From Asterias amurensis (taxonomy: Eukaryota; Echinodermata; Asteroidea; Forcipulatida; Asteriidae): 64,000 nucleotides of DNA. Within the stretch, counting starts at the first letter, position 1. Each line of letters opens with the position of its first letter. Where the stretch lies: positions 21,542,450 to 21,606,449 of the forward strand of contig NC_092648.1 of assembly GCF_032118995.1 (NCBI RefSeq), read 5' to 3'. The notes beneath the pieces were generated by a model. The model did not search any database. It was not told where the DNA came from and saw only the letters and a list, made by a program, of their open reading frames with translations. Shown here piece after piece: positions 36,445 through 46,551 of the stretch. The position numbers were made by a program, and so were the translations under genes.

Positions 36445-37887
36445 CATTGATCAATTGTGAATGATACAGAACTTGAATGATTAGTCAGCATTTGGTCTTT
36501 ATACAGAAAGAAAGAGTGCATTCAAATAAACTCAGTGACAGGAAACAAGATTGCATTTTTAATATATATTTATTTTATTTCCACATACATGTGTCTATAT
36601 AAGTTAATGGAGGAGAGCAACAAACTTCCAACAACTCAAAAATATATTTTTTACAAAGATACAAGTAGCAATTTATTATACTTGTGGACAAGTCATAAAA
36701 ATGTCTGTCAAGTTAAAAGCGAAATAGCTCTCTCAAAACCAATTCTGTGAGACTGCTGCTCTGCGCAATACTACTCGTCTCATCAGGATTAACTGTTAAA
36801 TGAGAGCAGTAGTCGTGAGAATAGTAGACGTGAGAGCATTAGTCTTGTGAGAGCCATTTTGCTGTCACAGTGACTTGTCCACAAGTTTAAGTAGTAATTG
36901 ATACTTGATTTAGATTAGAGATGTTAATCAAAGTCTATTGGTGAGCTTGCTTACGGGCAAAATCAAACAAAGACAACTCTTTAGCGGATGCAACAATATT
37001 TCATCCAAGACAAATTCTTGGTTTTGAAAAGAGTCAGTGGTGAGACAGGCAGTAACCACAATAGAGTTCCTATTACTTGTGTAAGTTTGTTTTGCACATT
37101 ATTGTCCAGCTAACAAATTTTTGATCACATCTGGACCAAATTCCATGAAATTGCTTTCCAAGGAATACCGCACTTACTAACCAAAGAATCATGCCTTATA
37201 CAGGGTGCCGTAAGCATAAACTTCGCTGATGTGTTGATGTTGTAAAACAAAACATATTTTACCAATGCTGCACAATCACTTCCCTCCACTGATACAAAAT
37301 TATTAATGAATATCCGAAAATTGATGTCAAACTAAAGAACAATATGCTTTTATAACATGACTAAAATAGTACCAAATTTATATTGTTTATTTACAATGAA
37401 ATATAACTAAATTTGTAACTAACTACCTAGTACAAAACTTGTCAGACATTGAAGTTTTGAAATAATAACAAATTTTGGGTGAGGCTTCACCTAGAAGAGG
37501 CGTGCATGCAGCCCTGTCTCCTTTAAATTCAGATGCTTGACATAACTGCAACTGGTTTGCCAAGTCTGTTTATTTAAGACTAATGACTTATACATCGGCT
37601 ACTCTGTTGTGTGTAAAATGTGTTTCATAAGACCAACAGAAACTAAAGTTATTCCTTCCTGCTAAGATTTCAATTGATGGATCCATATGAATGGAATTAA
37701 CAATTTTGAGGGCTCAATTTGTTTCATGGGTTTCGACTTCAGGCATGCCTTAAAAACTATCTCTACTCCATGGGAGTTTGCAAACCCTGGCTGAAATGTG
37801 CATATAAGTCACCACATTTGACCAGACTAGGTAACTCCACATTCTGTCGCCATGGAAGGCCCCAAACTTGGGTCTACTCCACCGTGG

Positions 37888-37990
37888 ACCATAGGGGCAC
37901 CCAAAACATGGGACCATAGGGGCACCCAAAACATGGGTCCACTGGGGGAGGGGGGATCCTGGGACCCCAAACTTGGGTCCACTGGGGGAC
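37888..37990 (+). repeat. 25-bp tandem repeat, short array
   Basis: 'accataggggcacccaaaac' repeats 25 bp apart (37888, 37913), followed by two 'acttgggtccactggggga'-type units. G/C-skewed island in AT-rich DNA. Confidence 0.7.
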
Positions 37991-38402
37991 AAGATACCAG
38001 CAAAACGGTCTGTGTTCAGACAAGCTCAATTTAGAAAGAGAACCTTATATTGTTGTAGCTTTATATACACAATATTCAAGTCAATACAACAGGCACAATC
38101 ATATAATACATGTAAAATATACGGTAAGCAGGTAATCTGCTTAAACTCAGATATTGCATTATTATTAAATTAAAATAAAAGAAAATTAAAAGAAAATTGC
38201 CCTTATCCTGAAACACCCAACTAAATGATTGTTGATGCTTTCAAAAAATTAAGGTAATGCAGAACAAAATTGAAAGTTCCATTACTGGTGACATGATTTA
38301 TGTTTTAATGTTCACGACAATCAACGGAACAATATTAACACTTGTGCATACGCGTGTGATTGACATCGAGTACCAGTATGTATTGATTGTAATGTATAAC
38401 GC

Positions 38403-38741
38403 TTAAAGATACTGGACACCTTTGGTAATTGTCAAAGACTACTCTTCACAGTTGGTGTATCTCATATGCATAAACTAACAAAGCTGTGAACGGTCGTCGA
38501 AGTTGCGAATAAAACACCCTTGTCACACGAGTTGTGTGCTTTTAGATACTTGATTCTAAATCTGAGGTCTTGAAATCAAATTCGTGGAAAATTACTTCTA
38601 CCTCGAAAACTACATTACTTCAGAGGGAGCCGTTCTTACAATTTTTTATACTGTCAACCTCTCCCCATTACTCGTAATCAAGGAAGGTTTTTATGATAAT
38701 AATTATTTTGAGTAATTACCAATAGTGTCCACTGCCTTTAA
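38403..38741 (+). mobile_element. Family A MITE, copy A6
   Basis: TTAAAGATACTGGACACCTT at the left, GTGTCCACTGCCTTTAA at the right, TTAA on both sides; slightly shortened interior. Confidence 0.85.
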
Positions 38742-38818
38742 GCTTGCACGGCAACACGCAAATTTTTTATCACTTTTTACATCACTGTCTATTTAAGAAT
38801 ATCAATTAAGACTTTCAG

Positions 38819-38935
38819 GCCTGGAATTTCATCTCTAGGAGGGAAAGACCATTTTCATTTTGCAAAGGGCACTTCTATTGGGAAAATCTTAAAGTCTATG
38901 GGAAACAGAGGTCATGTAATTCCAGGCCTGCAGCC
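38819..38935 (+). repeat. Single unit of the 131-bp repeat family
   Basis: Shares 'ccattttcattttgcaaagggcacttc' and 'gtaattccaggcctg' with the array at 9028-9425 and the unit at 63084-63200. All are in the same orientation. Confidence 0.65.
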
Positions 38936-39108
38936 GATTTCACGAAACGCTAGGGTTAGTCCTATCTCGAGTTAGAACAAGTAACTCGTCCTAACTTAGG
39001 ATGGGTTCAATCAATGCATCCTAACGTCTATGCTTACTGAACTTAACTCGTCCAAAGTCCTAAGATTAACCTTAAGTCAGGAAGAGTTTTGTGAAATCGA
39101 CGGCTGGA
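38934..39108. repeat. Fold-back element (GCCGATTTCACGAAAC ends)
   Basis: 'gccgatttcacgaaacgctagg' mirrors 'gttttgtgaaatcgacggc', with repeated 'gtcctaactta' words inside. It ends about 45 bp downstream (3') of the small minus-strand gene's stop codon. Confidence 0.7.
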
Positions 39109-39153
39109 CTTCTTGTGGTACTTTGTTGATATTTACAGCGATGGTCAGAATTC

Positions 39154-40719
39154 CTATAGAGCATCAATCTTTTCTACAAAGAGCTGCACATGTTTCTCTA
39201 TCTCTTTGGCCATTTCATCCTGAGATGCACGTGGGTTCTTCTTGACGTAGTCAACAATAGCCATTATGGTTTGTACCTGGTTTGACATATAGATACAGAA
39301 ACACTTCATTACTAACATGTTATCACATAGCTTCAATCACATCTCGTTTTACTTGAATTTAACAGATAACAGAGTAGGGTGTCATGGTCGAGTGATTAAG
39401 AGCATCAAATTCAAGTTAAGGTGGTTAAGTCATCAGAGTGTGGGTTCAAATCCCGTTCATGACATTTGTGTCCTTGAGCAAGATGCTTTACTAAAATTGC
39501 TTCTCTTCACCCGGGGGTATACATGGGTACCTGCAAGGGTAGAGGTTGATATTGTGTTAGCCTTCGGAGCGCTATGGATGCCCAGGTTGTAAACTCCTCG
39601 GGGAGCTGAGAAAGATTAAAGGAATGTAATTGGCCCAATGACCAGGGCACTAATTTATATAGTGCATTGAGATGGTTGTTGTGAAATGCGATATATAAGA
39701 ACTTGAAATTATTATTAAAATACAGGATTTCCAAAGTGCCACAAAAAAATCAACCAATCTCTACATAGTAGACATTTATGTCTTAAGTTTTTTTAAAACA
39801 AGCTGAGGAAAATTAAATTTAAATACTGAAAATATTTTATCCCACACATTCACTTATGTCTGTTGTTGATCAACCAACCTTAGCAAATCACAATTTCACA
39901 GCCCCCCACTCCCCCCCGAGTCAAAACAAAATAAAAAAACACATTTAGACTTGCCTTGGCTGCATCTATCTCGTCGGTGCAACTTATCCGTTGGTACATC
40001 TCATACCAGATTCTTGCTTGTGTTATCAACTGATAGAATTCTTCACCTCCTTCAGCCTTGTTCATCCAGGCCAACAAGGCCATCTAACAGGATATAGGGT
40101 GAAACAAACATTCTTGTTATATCTCTGTCACAGTGTGCAACAATTGTATATATGTACAACTGTGAGCATGGTGATTCTTTCGTTGCGATAACGTAACCCT
40201 CCTCCGCCGTTGGGAGGAGGGTTATGTTATATCGCAACTAGATGATTCTTGTGATAAAGAACAATTGTATTTAGGTGGTTTTTTTTAGGTGTGTGTTATT
40301 TTTATGTTCAAACCGGTAGTTTTAGTTTTATTTCATTAAAAAACAAACCACCCCTCTCATACACAGGTACCACTGACTGCCACAAAGTACCATACCGTCC
40401 ACCTCCAAATTTATAAAAGTCTGAATTCAGATAAAAGTGATATTTTTCATCCCTGCCTTTGAAAAGTTCCAATACAAATTTACACTTTTCCTCATAAAAG
40501 TGCCCCTCACCAGAGGGAAGTTGCTGCGCCCCTTCAAGATCCAGGCCTGACCCTTAACATCCCTATTGGACTACAAACTGACAATAATTGACACTTGAAA
40601 TTGTTTCATTTTGTTCCTACCTGCTGTATCAGCTCTGGTGTTCCCAATCTCCATGATTCACTTTGTTGGCTACTACTCATACTGACAGAGTTTGCTGGAA
40701 ATCTGTGCAAGATTTGCTC
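39154..40719 (-). CDS. Small unrecognised protein gene, about 103 codons
   Basis: Three minus-strand exons join in phase 0: 40621-40719, 39955-40083 and 39154-39276 (stop TAG at 39154-39156). The likely start is the Met at 40678-40680 (A at -3), giving 103 residues: SSSQQSESWRLGTPELIQQ, then MALLAWMNKAEGGEEFYQLI...RIWYEMYQRI, then TIMAIVDYVKKNPRASQDEM...KIDAL. The product should be soluble and mostly alpha-helical, with no signal or membrane segment. The acceptors are good; the second donor is GC-type (AAG then GCAAGT). I do not recognise the family. A possible upstream exon at 41765-41824 also joins in phase 0 (LAVLFGLILCQAVNYF) and would extend the protein or be 5' UTR. The gene is divergent from PDCD2 and probably shares its promoter region. 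Reality of the exons: fairly sure. Function: unknown. Confidence 0.7.
39373..39719 (+). repeat. tRNA-derived SINE with intact boxes A and B
   Basis: Box A 'tggtcgagtgattaagag' and box B 'gggttcaaatccc' have the look of a Leu/Ser tRNA-derived Pol III promoter. The body reads 'acatttgtgtccttgagcaaga...cttctcttcacc' and the 3' end is 'gcgatatataagaacttgaaattattatta'. It sits in the last intron of the small minus-strand gene, antisense to it. Confidence 0.8.
40182..40240. repeat. Mini-hairpin related to the ends of element F
   Basis: 'gttgcgataacgtaaccctcctcc' mirrors 'ggaggagggttatgttatatcgcaac' with only a few bases between. It is about 59 bp in all. The same unit occurs at 54122-54178 and forms the termini of the 1.1-kb element at 12554-13663. 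Confidence 0.8.
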
Positions 40720-41232
40720 CTGAAGTCAGAAGGACAGTTCTGTTAACAATCAATGAACCATAAATTTGCAATTTTTATACCACATTTGGAATAAGAAAAT
40801 GCAAAAGATCTGTAGTAGCAATTACTTTTTTGATACAGTGAATATTTATTAGCCCACACACTGGCTTTCTTTTAAAGAATAGTTAACACTACCTTCATGG
40901 TTAACAGTAAAAAGCACATGCACTGTAAAGTGGATTATCTCTCGCAACAGAAAAACAAAACTTAAGATTTCAACACACGATGAAGTGTAATAAGTGTCAT
41001 TGTAAAAAAGTTGGATAGATGATTTTTATTTTTAATCGTTTACTCTTTATTAAAAGTGAACAATTTTCCTGTTATCCTACTGAAAACACATGACACCAGG
41101 ATATGACCCTACGATTAGTACACAACACTGTCTTCTTCATATTAGTTCATTCAACCAACATAACATGATCAACGCTCACAACTACTTTTAGTTTTATCAT
41201 ATGTATGATGTTTATGGTACTTTACAATAACA

Positions 41233-41623
41233 TTAAAGCCATTATACACTTTCGGAACAGAAAAAAAAAAAAAAATCACAGATTTACAAATAACTTACAG
41301 GGTTTACAGAACAGAAGGTAATGGTGAAAGACTTCTCTAAAATATTATTCCATGAAATGCTTTACTTTTTGAGAAAACATTATACTCTATAGGCCTACTA
41401 ACAATTATCAATTCTCGACATCGAGAATTACGGATATATTTTAAACACATGTCATGACACGGCGAATGGTGCGGAAACAGAGGGTGGGTTTTCCTGTTAT
41501 TTTCTCCCAACTCCGATGACGAATTGAGCCTATATTTTCACATGGTCGTTATTTTATATGCAAGTTGTGATACACGAAGTGTGTTACACTGTTTACCGAA
41601 AGTGTCCAATGCCAATGGCTTAA
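41233..41623 (+). mobile_element. Family B MITE, copy B2
   Basis: TTAAAGCCATTATACACTTT at the left, 'aagtgtccaatgccaatggcttaa' at the right. It aligns along its length with B1 (22129-22501), including the poly(A) run after the left end. It lies between the two divergent genes. Confidence 0.85.
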
Positions 41624-42088
41624 CACACCCTCCCCCTCGCTCAAAATTAAGAATAAGTTGCTGCATAATCAGAGGAACGGCAAAAGCAACAGCCAAACAA
41701 TATCTAGGGTATTATCAATCTATTGTGTATAATAATTGTAATAAAGAAACATAAAAACACTTACGAAATAATTGACAGCTTGACACAGTATTAAACCAAA
41801 CAACACAGCTAGATCTTGGCCGGGCTAAAATGAGTCACTTCTACTAGCTTTGCCGATGAGGGCGCTACCCAAAACATTTTAACATTTTGGGCATATTGAA
41901 AACAACTTCTAAAAGACACATGTATTTTGTTAACTGCAACAAAATATAAACAACATTTTATTTTTGATAGTAAATCTTGGTGAACATTTAATTTATTTTT
42001 TATAGTTTGAAGTAAAGTAAACATTTAATAATGTAGTCTTTTTATACAACTTGAAAACTCTTTGTGGCTCTGGAGCTAAGATTTCAAG

Positions 42089-45000
42089 ATGGCTGCGCCC
42101 ACGGAGAGCATCAAAGTTACCTTGGGGTTCGTTGAAAAAGTAGAAAAATGCAGGCTTTCCAGGAAATATTTTCCAAGCAAAGTTGGTGGAAAGCCTGCCT
42201 GGCTATCGATAAAAGATATCCCAAATTCTGACAGGCTCAAGTGTCCAAAGTGTGGTAAAGTGTGTATTTTTCTGATACAAGTTTACTGCCCAGTTGTGAC
42301 ATTGGAAAGGTGTTTTCATCGGACTTTATTTATTTTCGTGTGTAAAGCTCCGTCTTGTCATTCTCAAGACACTGCAGCTTTCGTGGTTTTACGAAGCCAG
42401 CTCCCAAGAGCAAATGAGTTTTACGATTATGAACCACCTGATGAAGATAATCCTGTTGACGAAGCCGAAGGCCTTGTTGTTGGTCTGTGTGCAGTGTGCG
42501 GTTGTCATGCAGGAAATAAATGCTCAAAATGTCAAGTTCGTTACTGTAGCCGAGAGCATCAGAAAGTCGATTGGAAAGCGGGACATAAAGCGAGCTGTGG
42601 AGTGAAAGGTATGAAATGAATGTTTATAAGCTGCAACATTAACATAGTAAACCAAACTAACCCAGACCATGTTGACAGTCAATCTCAAAGACCATCATCG
42701 ACATAGAGGATGGGTTGTTTGGTTTACAACAACTCCTTTTTATAAATACATAGCAATTCCTTAAATTAAAAGACTACGGTGGATACTAATGGTAATTGTC
42801 AAAGTAAGACCAGTCGTAAGACCGGTCGCATTAAATACCAACAACTCACGAGTTGTCGTGAGGGGTCGTGAGTTGTCGGTATTTGGTGCGACCGCACGGG
42901 GGAGCCTATACTATAGTTTCTAGAAGTACTTTGTGTAGACAAGAGTTGTGAGCTTTCAGTTACTTCTTTCTCAAAACTATGTTACTTCAAAGGGAGCCGT
43001 TTCTCACAATGACATGTTCTATACTATCAAATCAACAGCTCTCCATTGATCGTTAACAAGTCAATTATGCTCACAATTATTTTGAGTGATCACCGAAATG
43101 TGTCCAGTGCCATTAAAGTTACATAGAACGTGCTATTAAATTGTTGGTAACTCTCTAACTAAAAAGTCGTGAGAGCCATACACAAAGGCCTTACTCGTAC
43201 TTGTTTGTACTTATGTGTTAGACCAGTAACTGGGGTACTGTAGGCCTACTAATTAATTTTTTGTTGAATTTCGATATTTGCATATTTGTATATCTTGCAC
43301 TTCTTGGAAATGTTTCCCCTTGGCAAAATATAGACCCCCCCCCCCAACTCCATTAAAGACTCACTTAAAGTCGAATGAACATTTCTTTGACCCCCGACCT
43401 TTTCTGCTACCCCAAAACAGGCTGCCCCAAATATATGAATCAAATGAAAAAACAAATTAAACACAGGAAAATCAAATGAAAAAACAAGTTAAACACAGGA
43501 AAATGTTTAGTCAAGTATTATCTAAACTTTAAATTGTCTACAGGTTCTACAGGCAATGGTGACAACAACATCCTATTTCCCGAGTTTGAATTAGTGACAG
43601 AACCAGAGGACTATGATCAGCTAGATGAGGAAGAAAACGGAACAACAGAGCACCAGGAAACCAAAGAGACGACAGAGGTCGATGATGAGCTGGATGTGGA
43701 AGAGTTGGAGAAGATGGCCATGGCTGAGAGTCAAGATGACAGACAGTTTGCTAAGTTCAAGAAACGCATCCAACATGAGCCAGATCAGGTACAGTATTTG
43801 TGTAATTTATTAATTTAGAGTTGCTTATTCTCATTTCAAATAAAACATTTACTAAATGCATTACAAGTAACATTTAGATTTACACTAAACTTACACGGTT
43901 TTATGATAATGGTGGTAGGAAGCTAAGCTTCCCTTAAATTATTAGCTGCTGAGGTGCTGTACTTTTTGAGAAATAAGTTAAACAATGTCACATAAATAAT
44001 GTACGTCTTAGGAGACTACAGTGCATCATTTACCATAATTATTTCGTAATATTTCAAGGGAAGCTTTCTACCATCATTGTCTTCAAACCAAAGTTTAATG
44101 TACATCTGTGGACATTGTGTTTGTTTTACAAAGAGTAACCCAAACCCTTTAAAAAATTACTTTGTATACTTACATAGGACACATTTTAAAAGCATATCCA
44201 CTGAATTTAAAAATAAATACAGCTACAAAAATCATGAATTCCTTTTACATTCAATATTCAAAAACAGTTGTAAAATTATTGTTTGGCATATTTCTGGTAA
44301 TACAACCATCCTTAGGATGCCTAAGTAAAAGTTAATCAATGTAGCTCGCAAGTCTAAGGAGACCTATAAAACAGGGGGGCTGGAATGATTCTTCAGGCAC
44401 AAGTTTGTCACAGATATCTGTTACAGTGAACACATTGCTTTGATCTAAATAGTGTTTATGATTTCTACCTTCAACAGTACAACTTTAAAAACCAAAATCA
44501 AAGTAGTTTTGAAAGTGGCAGTGCCGATTATCAGGAAATTCAATTGTTATTCATCTCCTTTTGGTTCATGGTAATTCTTCTCTCTGAACAAAAATTGTAA
44601 TGAAAATGTACACGTGAAGTCAAAAAAATTTGCATTTATTTAAGAAAATTATAACAGCATTCTTCTGCATGATATTTGGCCCTAGGAAAAAGTAGGAAGA
44701 TTTTCTTCACAAAAAGTCATTGTTTGCTTACTCTGTGCTGATTGTAGGTGATACGATATGAACGCGGGGGACAGCCACTTCTTATATCGAGAGAGAAACG
44801 ACCTCAGAAAAGCCAGATCCCACCCTGCGGCAACTGTGGCTCAGTAAGACAGTTCGAGTTTCAGGTAAAATCTACTAATAATATTCTCTCTCTTCCCTCT
44901 CTGACATACTGTTTTTGTACACAAAGGATGCTACCAGAGGTTTTTTGTTACACCCTTCTGACCAAATCACTGGATTCACTGACCTGACCCCCCCCCCCTC

Positions 45001-45385
45001 CATTAACTATTTTTTGACAATGGAAATAATATTGTATGTCAGCAAGTACTGAAAGTGGTCCTCACTGCAGCTTTTTAACTAGTTATTTTATTTATTTATT
45101 TTTATTTATGCAAGTCGCCAGACACACACGACTTGAAGGCCACTTCAAGGTGTGGGCTACAATCGTTTTTTTATGTAAAAATACGCATATAACATCCCCC
45201 ATTGCTTTGTTTTGCTGGTCTAGGTTACACCTCAACTACTCATTCATCTCGGTGTTGACAGTCTGGAGAACAGCATTGATTGGGGCACCCTCATCGTTTA
45301 CACTTGCACCAAGAGTTGTGATGAAGGAGCACCTTATAAGCCAGAATTCTTGTGGAAGCAGGACATTGTAGACACTTCGATGTAA
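42089..45385 (+). CDS. PDCD2: Programmed cell death protein 2, complete
   Basis: Exons 42089-42608, 43544-43788, 44748-44864 and 45224-45385 join with correct phases to give 347 codons, against 344 in human. The PDCD2 N-terminal region (LGFVEKVE, FPSKVGGKPAWL, FHRTLFIFVC, QLPRANEFYDYEPP) is followed by a MYND zinc finger from C134 to C170 with all ligands (CAVCGC, CSKC, YCSREHQ, HKASC). An acidic linker comes next, then the PDCD2_C domain (VIRYERGGQPLLIS, CGNCGS, FEFQVTPQLL, DWGTLIVYTC, EFLWKQD). The family's established role is as a dedicated chaperone of ribosomal protein uS5 (RPS2) during 40S biogenesis. The start codon lies in 'aagATGGCTGCG' with A at -3. The gene is divergent from the small gene at 39154-40719 and convergent with TRPT1. 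Nothing looks damaged. Confidence 0.96.
42766..43116 (+). mobile_element. Family A MITE, copy A7, carrying a small palindrome
   Basis: TTAA on both sides ('ttaaaagactacggtggatac' and 'gtgtccagtgccattaa'). Between about 42824 and 42892 the usual interior is replaced by an unrelated hairpin ('ggtcgcattaaataccaaca' mirrored by 'gtcggtatttggtgcgacc'), apparently a second insertion. It lies in PDCD2 intron 1. Confidence 0.75.
45110..45165 (+). repeat. Short dispersed-repeat fragment
   Basis: 'gccagacacacacgacttgaaggccacttcaaggtg' has the look of a SINE body fragment, with an internal inverted word (cttgaaggccacttcaag). It lies in PDCD2 intron 3. Confidence 0.35.
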
Positions 45386-45415
45386 CCTGTCATGTCATCT
45401 CATCCACCAACATCG

Positions 45416-45857
45416 AGGCCCAATTTCATAGAGCTGCTTAAAGGCACTGGACACTATTGGTAATTACTCAAAATAATCATGATATATAAAATTATTTGGT
45501 AATGAGCAATGAGCTGTTGATAATATAAAACATTGTGAGAAAGGGCTCCCTCTGAAGTAATGTATTTTTTGAGAAAGAAGTTATTTCTCACTGAAATACT
45601 AAATTGACCAATTGAGTCCAAATTTTCACAGGTTTGTCATTTTATGCATACATATTGAGATACACCAAGTGAGAAGACTGATCTTTGACAATTACCAAAG
45701 GTGTCCTGTGCCTTTAAATACTCCTGGTCTAATAGTGATTTAAAAAGATGCTAAGCACAACAAAACTATGCTTACCAGACTAAGGTTACCAGCCAACCTA
45801 CATGGCAGACTGGTGACTGGTGTCCTGCTGAAGCAGCTCTATGAAAGTCAGCCCAAA
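45416..45857. mobile_element. Family C element C5 interrupted by family A MITE A8
   Basis: The left end of a family C element (GGCCCAATTTCATAGAGCTGC, 45417-45437) is interrupted by a complete family A MITE (45438-45717, TTAA at both ends, reverse orientation). The family C remainder follows ('gatgctaagcacaacaaa', ending 'gcagctctatgaaag'). Family C carries 'gcttaagcac' at this point, so the TTAA inside it served as the target. Family A was therefore active after this C copy landed. Confidence 0.8.
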
Positions 45858-46551
45858 TGTTTTTAGTTTTAAAGCACATGTAAATGGACGGTAGTTAAAT
45901 TTTGGAGGATGTTATCATTCAACTCATCTACATGTATTTCAATCATGTCAGCGCGTCAGACTGTTGTGTTTCATCAAACTCAAAGAATTACTGGCCATAA
46001 AAACTAACTTGGTGACAAGCACTGCAGCTGTTGATGGTATAAACTATTTTGAGAAAATATTCCCTTTGTAGTAATGTGATTCAGAATTTTTTTCATCCCA
46101 AGACATTTGAATCTGAGAAACCACTCATGCATAAAATTCCCACAAATTAGTGTCCATCCTCAAATGCTTAAGGCCGTTCTTGTAAAGGCACAATGACAGT
46201 TATTTGTTCTTGTAAAGGCACAATGACAGTTATTTGCTATCTACTTGACAAGTAGACTCTTGTATTCAGCTGGAACTTTCGCATGTGACTATTGTATCTA
46301 TGTTCACAAAAAACACATTTTATCCTACCTAAACCATGAGCTGTTCAGTGTTGTCTGCAAAGTCTAAAAGTTGACATATTATGCAGATATTATTCTCAAT
46401 TTTTTACACCGTTTGAGCATTCCAAGAAAGTGCATTTCTGCCACTCATGGTGATGAGTTATAAATAGTTATCTGATGTTACAAATACAGCTGCATCCCGT
46501 TAGACCTGAGAATTCCATAGAGAAGCTTTGATTTCTTCCTACTAGAAAGAG

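Larger units (their letters stand above)
33468..39153. other. Intergenic interval, GALNT to the small minus-strand gene
   Basis: Holds a SINE (33724-33960), fold-back elements (34483-34622, 35234-35533, 36316-36444, 38934-39108), a 25-bp tandem repeat (37888-37990) and a family A MITE (38403-38741). No open frame here shows a recognisable domain or exon structure. Confidence 0.55.
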
